Of a DNA stretch of 64,000 nt, positions 53,731-62,491 are shown one piece after another. Numbering within the stretch: the stretch's first letter is position 1; each line of letters opens with the position of its first letter. Origin of the DNA: Bacteroides zoogleoformans (GTDB lineage: Bacteria; Bacteroidota; Bacteroidia; Bacteroidales; Bacteroidaceae); contig NZ_CP027231.1 in the NCBI RefSeq assembly GCF_002998435.1, positions 434,001-498,000 on the forward strand, in the 5' to 3' direction. A program made the translations under genes and the position numbers. The notes under the pieces are model-generated. The model did no database searches, was not told the origin of the DNA, and saw nothing but the letters and a program-made list of their open reading frames with translations.

Positions 53731-56478
53731 TCAACCGAGATATTCCTTGTTGCTTTTGCGATACTGCGAAGGTGTCATTTGGAATGTCTGCTTGAATATG
53801 CGTGAGAAGTAGGATATCTCCGGAAATCCGCATTTAAAGGCAATATCGCCTATTGACATTTCGGTAGAAGCCAATAAGCGTTTTGATTTGTCCAAACGCA
53901 TCTGAAGAACATAGCCCGAAGTGCTGAAGCCTGTGATGGCTTTTACCTTGCGATTCAGTTGTGAAAGACTCATATACATGCGGTCTGCCACGATGTCTGA
54001 ACTTAAATCATGATCGCTTAGCATGGAATAGATAACATCATTCAAGCGCGTCAAAAAGTTCTTGTCATTAAGGCTTAGTTCTACTGCTTGCTTCTTACTT
54101 TCGTACATGGCACGTGAATATTTTTCGCGCAACAAGCGGCGTTGCTCCAATAAGTGATGAACACGAATATGCAACTCGTCGGGATTGAAAGGCTTTTGCA
54201 GATAAGCATCCGCTCCGGCATCAAGTCCTTCAATACGATCGCTGTCATCATTCCTGGCAGTAATGATAATGATAGGAATGTGATTCAGTAAATCAGACTT
54301 ACGCACTTCCCTACATAATTCATATCCATCTTTTTCGGGCATCATTAAATCGGTAATTATCAAATCGGGAATAAACTCTTTTGTTTTTTCCAGTCCTTCC
54401 TCACCGTCGCGTGCATATAGCAAACGATATTTGTCTTTCAGCAGCCCTCCGATGTAATAAGAGACATCTTCATTATCTTCCACTATCAGCACAAGTGGTA
54501 ATTCTGTTGATTCGGACGTATCTTGTACTTCAGAAGGTTCGTTCATTTCAATACACCCTGCCATGCAATCTTTTTCGTCCGGCAACTCCTCCGTAGTCCA
54601 TCTTTTCCAAACGGTACTTCCATGCTTCAGTGGCAGAGAAACGGTGAATGTCGTCTTTTTTCCGGGCAAACTTTCCACATTGATATCGCCCCCCACGCTT
54701 TCTACTATCTGTCGCACCAATGGCAGACCTATTCCTGTGCCGATGCCCTCTTTGCTGTTCGCTCCTTGATAGAAAGGGGTGAATATATTAGGTATATCTT
54801 CTTCACTGACTCCTATACCAGAATCTATTACACACAAGATGAGTCTATCATCCTTTTGCTTCATGGTTACAAGAATGCTACCTCCTTTTGATGTGTACTT
54901 GAAGGCATTGGAAAGCAAGTTACGGGTTATTTTGCAAAAGTATTCGGGAACAAAATCCATCATAATCACTGTTTCGGCAGGAACAAAACGCAGGTCTATC
55001 TGTTTTTGACGCGAATAGGCACGATAGTTCTCCATAATCATACGCATGTAGGTCACCGAATCACCATGACGCCATTCCGGGGTACCTAATTCTGATTTTA
55101 TTTTAGAGATGTCCAAAAGTTGATTCACCAGCTCAAGCAGACTTTTGCCCTGACGTACAATGGTGGCCAATCCCTGTTTATTCTCTTCCGCGGTGAGTTC
55201 CCCTTTCTGCAGTTGCTCCGACAATCCTAATATCACGGTCAGAGGTGTGCGAAATTCGTGGGTAATGTTGATGAAGAAGCTATTGCGTACGTTTTCCATG
55301 CGACGCATCACTCGCTGACTACGCGATTTCATACGCAAAGCATACCACAGGAAGCCAAACGCCACCAGCACAATGAACAAGAAGAACAACGTACTATTCA
55401 GGAGAATGGTCTTTGTACGCTGTTCTATACGATAGCCTTCATGAATGGACAGCAACTCTCTGGTATTCTTTTCTCGCTCATACTCGATGCGCAAATTCAG
55501 TATATGGCTCTGGCTTTTGGAGTTTTTTATGCTATCGGCATAGGTTCTGTTCAGAATGTAGCTATCCAATGCACGGCGACAGTCTCCGATTTGTTCATAA
55601 TAAAGATAATTCAACAAATATACTCCGGACAGATGTTCCCATGAATGCATCTCTTTGGCTGCTTTTTCGGCACGCTCTAAGTAAACTAATGCGGCAGACG
55701 GATTTTTCTTTGACAGATTTACTCGCGCCAATGCCAGGCAAGCTTCCAGCCAATGATATATATCACTCTTGTCCACCATCAGATTGTAAGCGTTGCGGTA
55801 TTCGCGCAAAGCGTCGTCCCATCGCTTTTCTTTTTCGAATAAACGTCCGAAATGATTGTGGCAAAGCGAAATTCCTACAATGGATTTAGCCATGCGGTTA
55901 CACTCCATTGAATACTGATAATAGACCAATGCGGAGTCCAGCATTCCTTTTTGCTCAAAAATATACCCCAAATTGGCATAGTTCATGGCCTGACCCAGTT
56001 TACTGTCCAGTTTCTTTTCTTCAGCCAATGCTACCCGAAAAATACTGTCTGCCGTATCTCGATTATCTAATGTCAGATGTATGTTTCCAATGCCACTTAA
56101 TGTGATAACTCTATTCTTTCTGGCTTGGGCACTGCTTTTATCTTTAAATTGCTCGCATAGCAATAACGCATGGTAATGATAAGTGGATGCCTCATCCAAA
56201 ATACCTAAACGGCGGAAGTTTGTACCAATATTATTCAAGGCCCGTACTATTGCAAATGTATCTTTAAGATGCATTGCTATTTGTAATTCTTTGCGATGGC
56301 ATTCGATGGCTTCATTGAAACGTGCTTGCTCGCGATAGCGCACACCTTGTATCTCAAAACTATCTATATCTGCATGTTCTTGAGCTATGAGACCAGACAC
56401 ATTGGTATCCCGGCACGAAAATAACAATAAGCATGTCATAGCAAGAATGGTTAGTTGATATACAGTCTTTTTCCTCAT
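53731..56478 (-). CDS. Hybrid two-component regulator with TPR sensor and AraC output
   Basis: About 915 aa from MRKKTVYQLT. An N-terminal signal/lipobox-like segment (LLLFSC), a periplasmic TPR region (about 35-320), one membrane helix (about 358-383), HisKA with phosphoacceptor H407 (NITHEFRTPL), HATPase (NLLSNAFKYT, DSGIGVSEED, GTGIGLPLV), a receiver with phospho-Asp about D710 (IITDLMMPEKDG), and an AraC helix-turn-helix at the C-terminus (ISYFSRIFKQTFQMTPSQYRK). The sensor is TPR, not the beta-propeller of polysaccharide-utilisation regulators. The -7 box at 56527-56534 lies across the longer start at 56529, so 56478 is chosen. Divergent from DUF3332. Confidence 0.92.
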   Translation of the reverse strand: MRKKTVYQLTILAMTCLLLFSCRDTNVSGLIAQEHADIDSFEIQGVRYREQARFNEAIECHRKELQIAMHLKDTFAIVRALNNIGTNFRRLGILDEASTYHYHALLLCEQFKDKSSAQARKNRVITLSGIGNIHLTLDNRDTADSIFRVALAEEKKLDSKLGQAMNYANLGYIFEQKGMLDSALVYYQYSMECNRMAKSIVGISLCHNHFGRLFEKEKRWDDALREYRNAYNLMVDKSDIYHWLEACLALARVNLSKKNPSAALVYLERAEKAAKEMHSWEHLSGVYLLNYLYYEQIGDCRRALDSYILNRTYADSIKNSKSQSHILNLRIEYEREKNTRELLSIHEGYRIEQRTKTILLNSTLFFLFIVLVAFGFLWYALRMKSRSQRVMRRMENVRNSFFINITHEFRTPLTVILGLSEQLQKGELTAEENKQGLATIVRQGKSLLELVNQLLDISKIKSELGTPEWRHGDSVTYMRMIMENYRAYSRQKQIDLRFVPAETVIMMDFVPEYFCKITRNLLSNAFKYTSKGGSILVTMKQKDDRLILCVIDSGIGVSEEDIPNIFTPFYQGANSKEGIGTGIGLPLVRQIVESVGGDINVESLPGKKTTFTVSLPLKHGSTVWKRWTTEELPDEKDCMAGCIEMNEPSEVQDTSESTELPLVLIVEDNEDVSYYIGGLLKDKYRLLYARDGEEGLEKTKEFIPDLIITDLMMPEKDGYELCREVRKSDLLNHIPIIIITARNDDSDRIEGLDAGADAYLQKPFNPDELHIRVHHLLEQRRLLREKYSRAMYESKKQAVELSLNDKNFLTRLNDVIYSMLSDHDLSSDIVADRMYMSLSQLNRKVKAITGFSTSGYVLQMRLDKSKRLLASTEMSIGDIAFKCGFPEISYFSRIFKQTFQMTPSQYRKSNKEYLG

Positions 56479-56526
56479 AGCACAATCGGAAATGAAATCA
56501 AAAGTGATTATTATAAGAGAACGTTG

Positions 56527-56534
56527 CAAATATA
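56527..56534 (-). promoter_or_regulatory. -7 box of hybrid-regulator promoter
   Basis: TATATTTG on the minus strand, 49 bases before the chosen start codon. Confidence 0.5.
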
Positions 56535-56883
56535 TATATATTTTAATAATTTATATCCTGTCTGATAGTTTATTTGTAACTTTTCATTTAAATTCACAAC
56601 GAAGCAACGTCTTTTTCTATATCAGTACACATATTATAGTATGTCTTTAACTTGAATCTACGTAACTCGGCAATCGTACCAATCGCCTTCTTTCTCATTC
56701 ATGACAACGACCCATTTGTCACCAAATGACTGGCTTCTATCTGTTTGACAGCATTTGCTCTGATGTATATTGTAAGGTCGGAAAAATATACGGCAGACAG
56801 TTGCTCGAAAAACTGATATATCAAAAAAAAGGAACAAACAAATATTTTTTTCAATATTTATATGCTTTTCTTGTAAAAAAACA

Positions 56884-56891
56884 TATATTTG
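56884..56891 (+). promoter_or_regulatory. -7 box of DUF3332 promoter
   Basis: TATATTTG, perfect TAnnTTTG, 62 bases before the start codon; no clear -33 TTTG. Confidence 0.5.
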
Positions 56892-56953
56892 CAGATGTTT
56901 AATAAAGTTGTTTCAGAGACCTATAAATAAAATATTATTAAACTAAAAAAAGA

Positions 56954-57514
56954 ATGATTATGAGAAAAATTAATTTCAAGATGGCTGCCACCGTAATGGT
57001 TTGTGGAGCTTTCCTTCTGAGTTCCTGCATCGGCTCTTTTGCTTTGCACGGTAAATTGGTGAATTGGAACCAAAACATCAGCAACAAGTTTGTGAACGAA
57101 TTGGTTTTCCTTGCGTTCAACATTGTTCCGGTATATGGTGTATGTTATGTAGCCGATGCCTTGGTTATCAACTCCATTGAATTTTGGAGCGGCAGCAATC
57201 CCATAGCCAGTGTAGGCGATGTGAAAAAGGTGAAAGGTGAAAACGGCAATTATTTAGTTCAGACTCTTGAAAATGGTTACTCTATCACCAAAGAAGGTGA
57301 AAGCACTTCTATGGAGTTGATTTACAACAAAGAATTAAATACATGGAATGTTGTAGCCGAAGGTGTCAGCACCGAACTTTTGCAAATGAATAATGACGGT
57401 ACCGCACAAATCACTCTTCCCAACGGAGAAGAAATGACGGTAACATTAGACGCCAATGGCATGGCGGCTGCTCGCCAGGCAACAATGGTTAATACCTATT
57501 ATGCGGCAAGATAA
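56954..57514 (+). CDS. DUF3332 lipoprotein
   Basis: 186 aa, DUF3332. Lipoprotein signal peptide with lipobox LLSSC (Cys near residue 25), then a hydrophobic stretch (VNELVFLAFNIVPVYGVCYVADALVI), and a beta-rich C-terminal part (GYSITKEGESTSMELIYNKE..). Likely anchored in the outer or inner membrane; function unknown. An in-frame ATG at 56960 is an alternative start. It is divergent from the hybrid regulator and could be its target. Confidence 0.88.
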   Translation: MIMRKINFKMAATVMVCGAFLLSSCIGSFALHGKLVNWNQNISNKFVNELVFLAFNIVPVYGVCYVADALVINSIEFWSGSNPIASVGDVKKVKGENGNYLVQTLENGYSITKEGESTSMELIYNKELNTWNVVAEGVSTELLQMNNDGTAQITLPNGEEMTVTLDANGMAAARQATMVNTYYAAR

Positions 57515-57868
57515 TTGAAGGCATGAATAAGAGAGTGAAAAAACAAAAGGGCTCTCATTCAAGTACGGATTTCACGACCGACATCTGTAGGAAAAATTGC
57601 TTGTATCCGTAGAGATTTCTATCGCTATCGGGAAGAAAATTTGCTGATAGTGTCAGTCTTGTGATTCGTAAGACAAAAACAAATCAGTCGACTAAAATAA
57701 AAATCAGTCGACTGATTTTTATTTTAATCGATTGATTTCTCAGAGCAAGATGATTGGCAAGACTGACGCATTAGCCTCTTCCCATCCTCTAATTTATTAA
57801 AAAACTATACATCCGCTTGCTTTCGAATCCAACTATATTTGTACCTTTGCATATTATTTCTAAAAAAA
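57515..57868. other. Intergenic region with long palindrome
   Basis: 354 bases between DUF3332 and DUF4199. It contains the 58-bp palindrome at 57681-57738 and a TATATTTG -7 box (57834-57841) placed 28 bases before the DUF4199 ATG. No coding region is seen. Confidence 0.6.
57681..57738. repeat. 58-bp imperfect palindrome
   Basis: Twenty-seven of 29 pairs match around the centre at 57709/57710; the inner 34 bases (57693-57726) are perfect. The core is AATCAGTCGACTGATT, and copies of the motif AATCARTCGA recur in both outer arms. T-rich sequence on both strands allows it to act as a bidirectional terminator, but its size exceeds an ordinary one. Confidence 0.85.
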
Positions 57869-58414
57869 ATGACAGAGAACAAAGGGCACATGCAGCGATA
57901 CGCAATGTTATTCGGCACCTATATAGGAGTGTATTGGATATTGAAATTCATACTCTTCCCCATAGGCTTGACTGTTCCATTTTTGGCTCTCCTCTTCATG
58001 GGACTTACGATTTGTGTCCCTTTCATGGGATACTATTATGTACGGATGTATCGTAACATGGCATGCAGAGGCAGCATCAGTTTTCTGCACGCATGGGTAT
58101 TCACCGTCTTCATGTACATGTTCGCCGCCCTGCTTACAGCTGTAGCACATTATATCTATTTCCGTTTCATTGACGATGGCTATATCATCACTACCTGTGA
58201 AGCCATGATTGACATGCTTGCACAAAGCACTACGCCGGGAATGGAAGGGTATATATCCACATATCGGGAAGCATTAGATGCCGCCCGACTATTTACGCCC
58301 ATAGACATCACGATGCAGTTGGTGTCATGGAATGTCTTTATAGGATCGATTTTGGCTTTTCCTACTTCTTTGTTCGTGATGAGACGGAAGAGAAAAGACG
58401 AACAGGGAAGATGA
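57869..58414 (+). CDS. DUF4199 membrane protein
   Basis: 181 aa, DUF4199 family, with four membrane helices (about residues 10-27, 32-52, 70-95 and 145-165). N-terminus MTENKGHMQRYAMLFGTYIG; a soluble loop at about 105-140. Function unknown. A longer frame starting at a TTG (57839) is rejected because the -7 box TATATTTG overlaps that TTG. First gene of a plus-strand run leading to the glycosyltransferase 63 bases later. Confidence 0.88.
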   Translation: MTENKGHMQRYAMLFGTYIGVYWILKFILFPIGLTVPFLALLFMGLTICVPFMGYYYVRMYRNMACRGSISFLHAWVFTVFMYMFAALLTAVAHYIYFRFIDDGYIITTCEAMIDMLAQSTTPGMEGYISTYREALDAARLFTPIDITMQLVSWNVFIGSILAFPTSLFVMRRKRKDEQGR

Positions 58415-58477
58415 TAATGAAACCTAAGTGTCAATGACGCTTCAACCGTAAATCGTTAATAGCAAAATAAGGGAAAA

Positions 58478-59431
58478 ATGGATATTTCAGTTGTCATACC
58501 ACTATACAACGAGGAGGAGTCCCTCCCGGAATTGTTCGCATGGATTGAACGAGTGATGAAAGCCAACGGCTTTTCGTATGAAGTGATTTTTGTGAACGAC
58601 GGAAGCACCGACCGGTCTTGGCAAGTAATAGAACACCTGCAGGCACAGATGCCGGACAGGATAAGAGGCATCAAGTTTCGCCGTAACTACGGGAAATCTC
58701 CGGCACTGTTCTGCGGCTTCGAGCAAGCACAAGGAGATGTAGTGATTACAATGGATGCAGACTTACAGGACAGCCCCGACGAAATACCCGGCCTCTACCG
58801 GATGATTACGCAAGACGGATATGACCTTGTGTCCGGCTGGAAACAGAAGCGATATGACCCCCTATCGAAAACACTGCCCACCAAACTCTTCAACGCTACC
58901 GCGCGCAAAGTGTCGGGCATCAAAAATCTGCACGACTTCAATTGCGGACTGAAAGCATACCGCAAGGATGTGGTAAAGAACATAGAGGTGTACGGCGAAA
59001 TGCATCGCTATATCCCCTATTTGGCGAAGAATGCCGGCTATGGGAAAATCGGCGAGAAAGTGGTGCGGCATCAGGCAAGGAAATACGGGAACACAAAATT
59101 CGGGCTGAACCGTTTTGTAAACGGATACCTGGATTTACTTTCCCTTTGGTTTCTCTCCGCGTTCGGAGTAAAACCGATGCACTTCTTCGGTTTGATAGGG
59201 TCGCTGATGTTCATTTTCGGATTCATTGCCGTCATCATCGTAGGCATCGGCAAGCTATATTATATGCACAACGGCATGCCCTACCGCCTCGTGACAGAAT
59301 CGCCTTATTTCTACCTGTCGCTGACATCGATGGTCATCGGCACACAGCTTTTTGTAGCGGGATTCCTCGGGGAGTTGATTTCACGCAATGCCCCGGAACG
59401 CAATAAGTATCAAATAGAGAAAACGATTTAA
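58478..59431 (+). CDS. Family 2 glycosyltransferase, polyprenyl-phosphate type
   Basis: 317 aa, GT-A fold enzyme resembling dolichol/undecaprenyl-phosphate sugar transferases (GtrB/ArnC-like). N-terminal VVIPLYNEEESLPELF, nucleotide site VNDGSTDRSW, the metal motif DADLQDSPDEIP, and RRNYGKSPALFCGF. Two C-terminal membrane helices (about 225-255 and 275-300) anchor it with the active site in the cytosol. Donor and acceptor are unknown; the family normally loads a sugar onto a lipid carrier. Confidence 0.94.
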   Translation: MDISVVIPLYNEEESLPELFAWIERVMKANGFSYEVIFVNDGSTDRSWQVIEHLQAQMPDRIRGIKFRRNYGKSPALFCGFEQAQGDVVITMDADLQDSPDEIPGLYRMITQDGYDLVSGWKQKRYDPLSKTLPTKLFNATARKVSGIKNLHDFNCGLKAYRKDVVKNIEVYGEMHRYIPYLAKNAGYGKIGEKVVRHQARKYGNTKFGLNRFVNGYLDLLSLWFLSAFGVKPMHFFGLIGSLMFIFGFIAVIIVGIGKLYYMHNGMPYRLVTESPYFYLSLTSMVIGTQLFVAGFLGELISRNAPERNKYQIEKTI

Positions 59432-59433
59432 CG

Positions 59434-59919
59434 ATGAAAAACTTAATCAGATTTATAATATTCGGCTGCATCTGCTGCCCTTTGCTTACTGCTGTGCTTG
59501 CCTGTTCGGAAGAGGCCGATTGCTCCATGACGGCACGCGGCATGGTGAAATGTTATCTATACAAGATGGACAAAGCCGCCCAAACTGCGCAAAACGATAC
59601 GCTCGACTCCTTGACAGTAACAGCCTATGGTACAGATTCCATCATCATCAATAATCAGAAAAATGTACACGAAATCTCGTTACCCTTAAGATATACGGCA
59701 GACTCCACCAAACTGATATTCAAATACAGCAAGATAAAAAGAGATACCGTGGTCATCCGCCATACCAATACCCCCTATTTTCTGTCAATGGATTGCGGCT
59801 ATCAGATGAAGCAGGCTATCACAAAAGTACGTTACACCCGCACATCCCTCGACTCAATCTCTATAGCAAACCATGAAGCCGGCATCTATGGAAAGGAAAA
59901 TCTTAAATTATTCTATTAG
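59434..59919 (+). CDS. DUF6452 family protein
   Basis: 161 aa, DUF6452, found in Bacteroidales. Signal segment (FIIFGCICCPLLTAVLAC, possibly a lipobox ending at Cys24) and a small beta-rich domain (SLTVTAYGTDSIIINNQKNV..). It begins 2 bases after the glycosyltransferase and its 3' end overlaps the start of DUF6048. Probably envelope-located; function unknown. Confidence 0.85.
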   Translation: MKNLIRFIIFGCICCPLLTAVLACSEEADCSMTARGMVKCYLYKMDKAAQTAQNDTLDSLTVTAYGTDSIIINNQKNVHEISLPLRYTADSTKLIFKYSKIKRDTVVIRHTNTPYFLSMDCGYQMKQAITKVRYTRTSLDSISIANHEAGIYGKENLKLFY

Positions 59920-60649
59920 CCTTGTATTCTGCCTGCTGACGGCTTTCCCGCTATGGGCGCAGAACCCACCGGCTCCGCCTAAAGGAAACACTCTGAAGAA
60001 AGAAAAAAAGGAGAAAAGGGAAGAGACACAATATCCGTTCTATAACGGCATATCCGTGGGGATGGAGCTATGGGGACTTGGCAACTCCGCCCTCGGAGGA
60101 GATTTTTCAAGCTCCGAGATTTCAGCGGACGTCAACCTTAGAAACCGGTTCTTTCCGATTCTCGAACTGGGTTATGGAAGTACCGACTCTTGGAGCGAAA
60201 AAGGAATACATTATAAAAGCAACGCTCCATACTTCCGCATAGGAATGGATTACAACATGCTATACAAGAAAAAACACGGGCACATGTTGCTTGTAGGCTT
60301 GCGCTACGGAGCAAGCAGTTTCAAGTACGACATAGCGGCATCGAAGCTGGACGACCCTGTTTATGGCGGCACAGTGGGCAATCCTAATCTGGAAGACGGC
60401 ATTTGGGGAGGCAGTCTGCCTTACGAATATAAAGACATGAGGAGCTCCATGCAATGGACCGAATTCTGTGTAGGAATCAGAGCGCACGTATGGAAATCCT
60501 TCTATATGGGATGGTCCTTGCGTTTCAAATTCAAATTATCCGCCACCCCCGATGAGCATGGCGACCCGTGGTATGTGCCCGGCTTCGGCAAATACAACTC
60601 CAATACAATGGGAGTAACTTATACGATAACTTATAAATTGCCTCTTTAG
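59888..60649 (+). CDS. DUF6048 family protein, outer-membrane beta-barrel-like
   Basis: 253 aa. Signal peptide MERKILNYSISLVFCLLTAFPLWAQ, a basic low-complexity stretch (KGNTLKKEKKEKREE), then strands with alternating aromatic residues (FFPILELGYGSTDSW, MLLVGLRYGASSFKY, TYTITYKLPL at the end) as in small outer-membrane barrels. I use the start at 59888; an upstream ATG (59873) also lies in the overlap with DUF6452 (32 bases with my start). The two genes are probably functionally coupled; role unknown. Confidence 0.86.
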   Translation: MERKILNYSISLVFCLLTAFPLWAQNPPAPPKGNTLKKEKKEKREETQYPFYNGISVGMELWGLGNSALGGDFSSSEISADVNLRNRFFPILELGYGSTDSWSEKGIHYKSNAPYFRIGMDYNMLYKKKHGHMLLVGLRYGASSFKYDIAASKLDDPVYGGTVGNPNLEDGIWGGSLPYEYKDMRSSMQWTEFCVGIRAHVWKSFYMGWSLRFKFKLSATPDEHGDPWYVPGFGKYNSNTMGVTYTITYKLPL

Positions 60650-60654
60650 GACTT

Positions 60655-61236
60655 ATGACAGGATTAGAAATCTGGCTATTGGCTATAGGGCTTGCAATGG
60701 ATTGCTTTGTAGTTTCTATAGCCAGCGGAATCATATTGAAACGCACCAGATTGAAGCCCATGCTGATCATGGCATTCTTCTTCGGCTTCTTTCAGGCACT
60801 CATGCCACTGCTCGGATGGATGGGAACCGGCTTTTTCAGCCATCTGATAGAGAGTATAGACCATTGGATTGCTTTCGGAATTCTGTTTTTCTTGGGAGGA
60901 AGAATGATAAAAGAATCTTTTAAAGATGAAACCTGCAAACACGAGTATGACCCCACCAGCCTGAAAGTGATAGTGACATTGGCTTTGGCAACAAGTATCG
61001 ACGCCTTGGCAGTAGGCATTTCGTTCGCTCTGCTGAACATCAAAAGTTTCCGGACACTGCTACCCTCCATCGGCATCATAGGTTTTGTCTCGTTCGCATT
61101 GTCAATGGCCGGTTTGATGTTCGGCATCCGCTTCGGTTGCGGCATAGCCCGCAGGTTGCATGCCGAGTTATGGGGCGGCCTCATTCTCATTGCCATCGGC
61201 ACAAAGATTCTGATTGAACATTTGTTTTTCACTTAA
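60655..61236 (+). CDS. mntP: Putative manganese efflux pump MntP
   Basis: 193-aa integral membrane protein with six predicted helices and the MntP motif pair: LAMDCFVVSIASG in helix 1 and TSIDALAVGISFALL in helix 4, whose Asp residues are the transport-critical ones. Exports Mn2+ in characterised homologues. No yybP-ykoY manganese riboswitch is apparent upstream; it is 5 bases behind DUF6048. Confidence 0.93.
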   Translation: MTGLEIWLLAIGLAMDCFVVSIASGIILKRTRLKPMLIMAFFFGFFQALMPLLGWMGTGFFSHLIESIDHWIAFGILFFLGGRMIKESFKDETCKHEYDPTSLKVIVTLALATSIDALAVGISFALLNIKSFRTLLPSIGIIGFVSFALSMAGLMFGIRFGCGIARRLHAELWGGLILIAIGTKILIEHLFFT

Positions 61237-61260
61237 GGATATCTTCAAACAACTACAGCT

Positions 61261-62277
61261 ATGGACAAGAAAGTACAACGGAATTTCTTATGGATTGTTC
61301 TGCTATTGATGGGCACCATATGGATATTGGCACGCCATAACCGCCCCACCCCTTCTTATCAGACCGACAACGGACTGATATTCGGGACAGTATATAAGGT
61401 CACCTATCAACACGACCGTAATATGAAAGCAGAAATAGAAGCGGAACTGAAACGCTTTGACGGTTCGCTGTCGCCATTCAACGATACGGCAATCATCACC
61501 CGTATCAACCGGAACGAAGATATTGTGGCCGACAGTTTCTTTGTTAAAGTGTTCCATCGCAGCATGGAAATATCCAAAGAAACCAACGGAGCTTTCGACA
61601 TCACCGTCGCTCCACTGGCCAATGCATGGGGGTTCGGCTTCAAGAAAGGAACGTTCCCCGATTCTGCCATGATAGACAGCCTGTTGGAAATCACGGGATA
61701 TGACAAAGTAAAACTATCCACCGAAGGGAAAGTAATCAAGCAAGACCCGCGCATCATGCTTTCGTGCAGCGCCGTGGCCAAAGGTTATGCGGTAGATGTC
61801 GTCGCCCACCTGCTGGAGAAAAACGGAATCGGCAACTTCATGGTCGATATCGGCGGAGAGGTGGTTGTCCGTGGAAAGAATCCGCAGGACGGGCTATGGC
61901 GTATCGGCATAAACAAACCGGTAGATGATTCGCTGGCCGTAAACCAAGAATTGCAAACCATACTGAAAGTTAGCAATTTAGGCATGGCCACTTCGGGTAA
62001 CTACCGCAACTACTATTATAAAGACGGGAAAAAGTATGCGCATACCATCGACCCGCGTACCGGCTACCCTGTGCAACACAACATCTTGTCGGCAACAGTC
62101 ATTGCCAAAGATTGTATGAGCGCAGACGCTTATGCCACAGCATTCATGGTGATGGGACTGGAAGAAGCGGAACGCTTTGCCGATATGCGGCCCGACATTG
62201 ATGCATGCTTTATATACATGGACAAAAACGGCAAACCGAGAATGTTCCTGACCGAAGGAATGAAGAAGTATATGTGA
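61261..62277 (+). CDS. apbE: FAD:protein FMN transferase ApbE
   Basis: 338 aa. An N-terminal membrane anchor (NFLWIVLLLMGTIWILA, about 6-22) places the ApbE domain outside the cytoplasm, where it attaches FMN to Thr residues of proteins such as Nqr/Rnf subunits. Motifs: ITVAPLANAWGFG, the GGEVVVRGKNPQ loop, ATSGNYRNYY, HTIDPRTGYPV and SADAYATAFMVMG, all present. A 35-bp piece of its 3' end is duplicated downstream (62313-62347). Confidence 0.95.
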   Translation: MDKKVQRNFLWIVLLLMGTIWILARHNRPTPSYQTDNGLIFGTVYKVTYQHDRNMKAEIEAELKRFDGSLSPFNDTAIITRINRNEDIVADSFFVKVFHRSMEISKETNGAFDITVAPLANAWGFGFKKGTFPDSAMIDSLLEITGYDKVKLSTEGKVIKQDPRIMLSCSAVAKGYAVDVVAHLLEKNGIGNFMVDIGGEVVVRGKNPQDGLWRIGINKPVDDSLAVNQELQTILKVSNLGMATSGNYRNYYYKDGKKYAHTIDPRTGYPVQHNILSATVIAKDCMSADAYATAFMVMGLEEAERFADMRPDIDACFIYMDKNGKPRMFLTEGMKKYM

Positions 62278-62347
62278 GTTTGAAGGAGGAAACATCAAGG
62301 ATGTAGATTGAAGTTCCTGACCGAAGGAATGAAGAAGTATATGTGAG
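62244..62347 (+). repeat. Direct repeat of the apbE 3' end
   Basis: Identical 35-bp copies at 62244-62278 and 62313-62347, offset by 69 bp (23 codons, so in frame). The copy contains the last codons and stop of apbE (FLTEGMKKYM then TGA). Confidence 0.9.
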
Positions 62348-62441
62348 GCTTACAGGGGCACCCCTAAAATGCAAAAAGATTTTTCGTTCACCTCGAATTT
62401 AAGTCTTATCTTTATCCGCCGTAACGCAATAAGAACGGGAA

Positions 62442-62459
62442 GGCGATGGGTACATCGCC
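62442..62459 (+). promoter_or_regulatory. Hairpin upstream of the cobalamin operon
   Basis: GGCGATG and CATCGCC form a perfect 7-bp stem with loop GGTA, 33 bases before the cobJ start. Too small for a cobalamin riboswitch; could affect translation. Confidence 0.35.
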
Positions 62460-62491
62460 AACCGTCATAATACCTTATATATATAAAAAAG

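Larger units (their letters stand above)
56479..56953. other. Divergent region between regulator and DUF3332
   Basis: 475 AT-rich bases with the regulator -7 box (56527-56534, minus) and the DUF3332 -7 box (56884-56891, plus). No coding region or strong inverted repeat is visible. Confidence 0.55.

Noticed and set aside
57839..57868. An upstream TTG start for DUF4199
   Set aside because: It overlaps a TATATTTG promoter box and adds no conserved residues.
62278..62491. A cobalamin riboswitch before cobJ
   Set aside because: I could not find the conserved B12-box elements; only a small 7-bp hairpin is seen. A covariance-model search would settle it.
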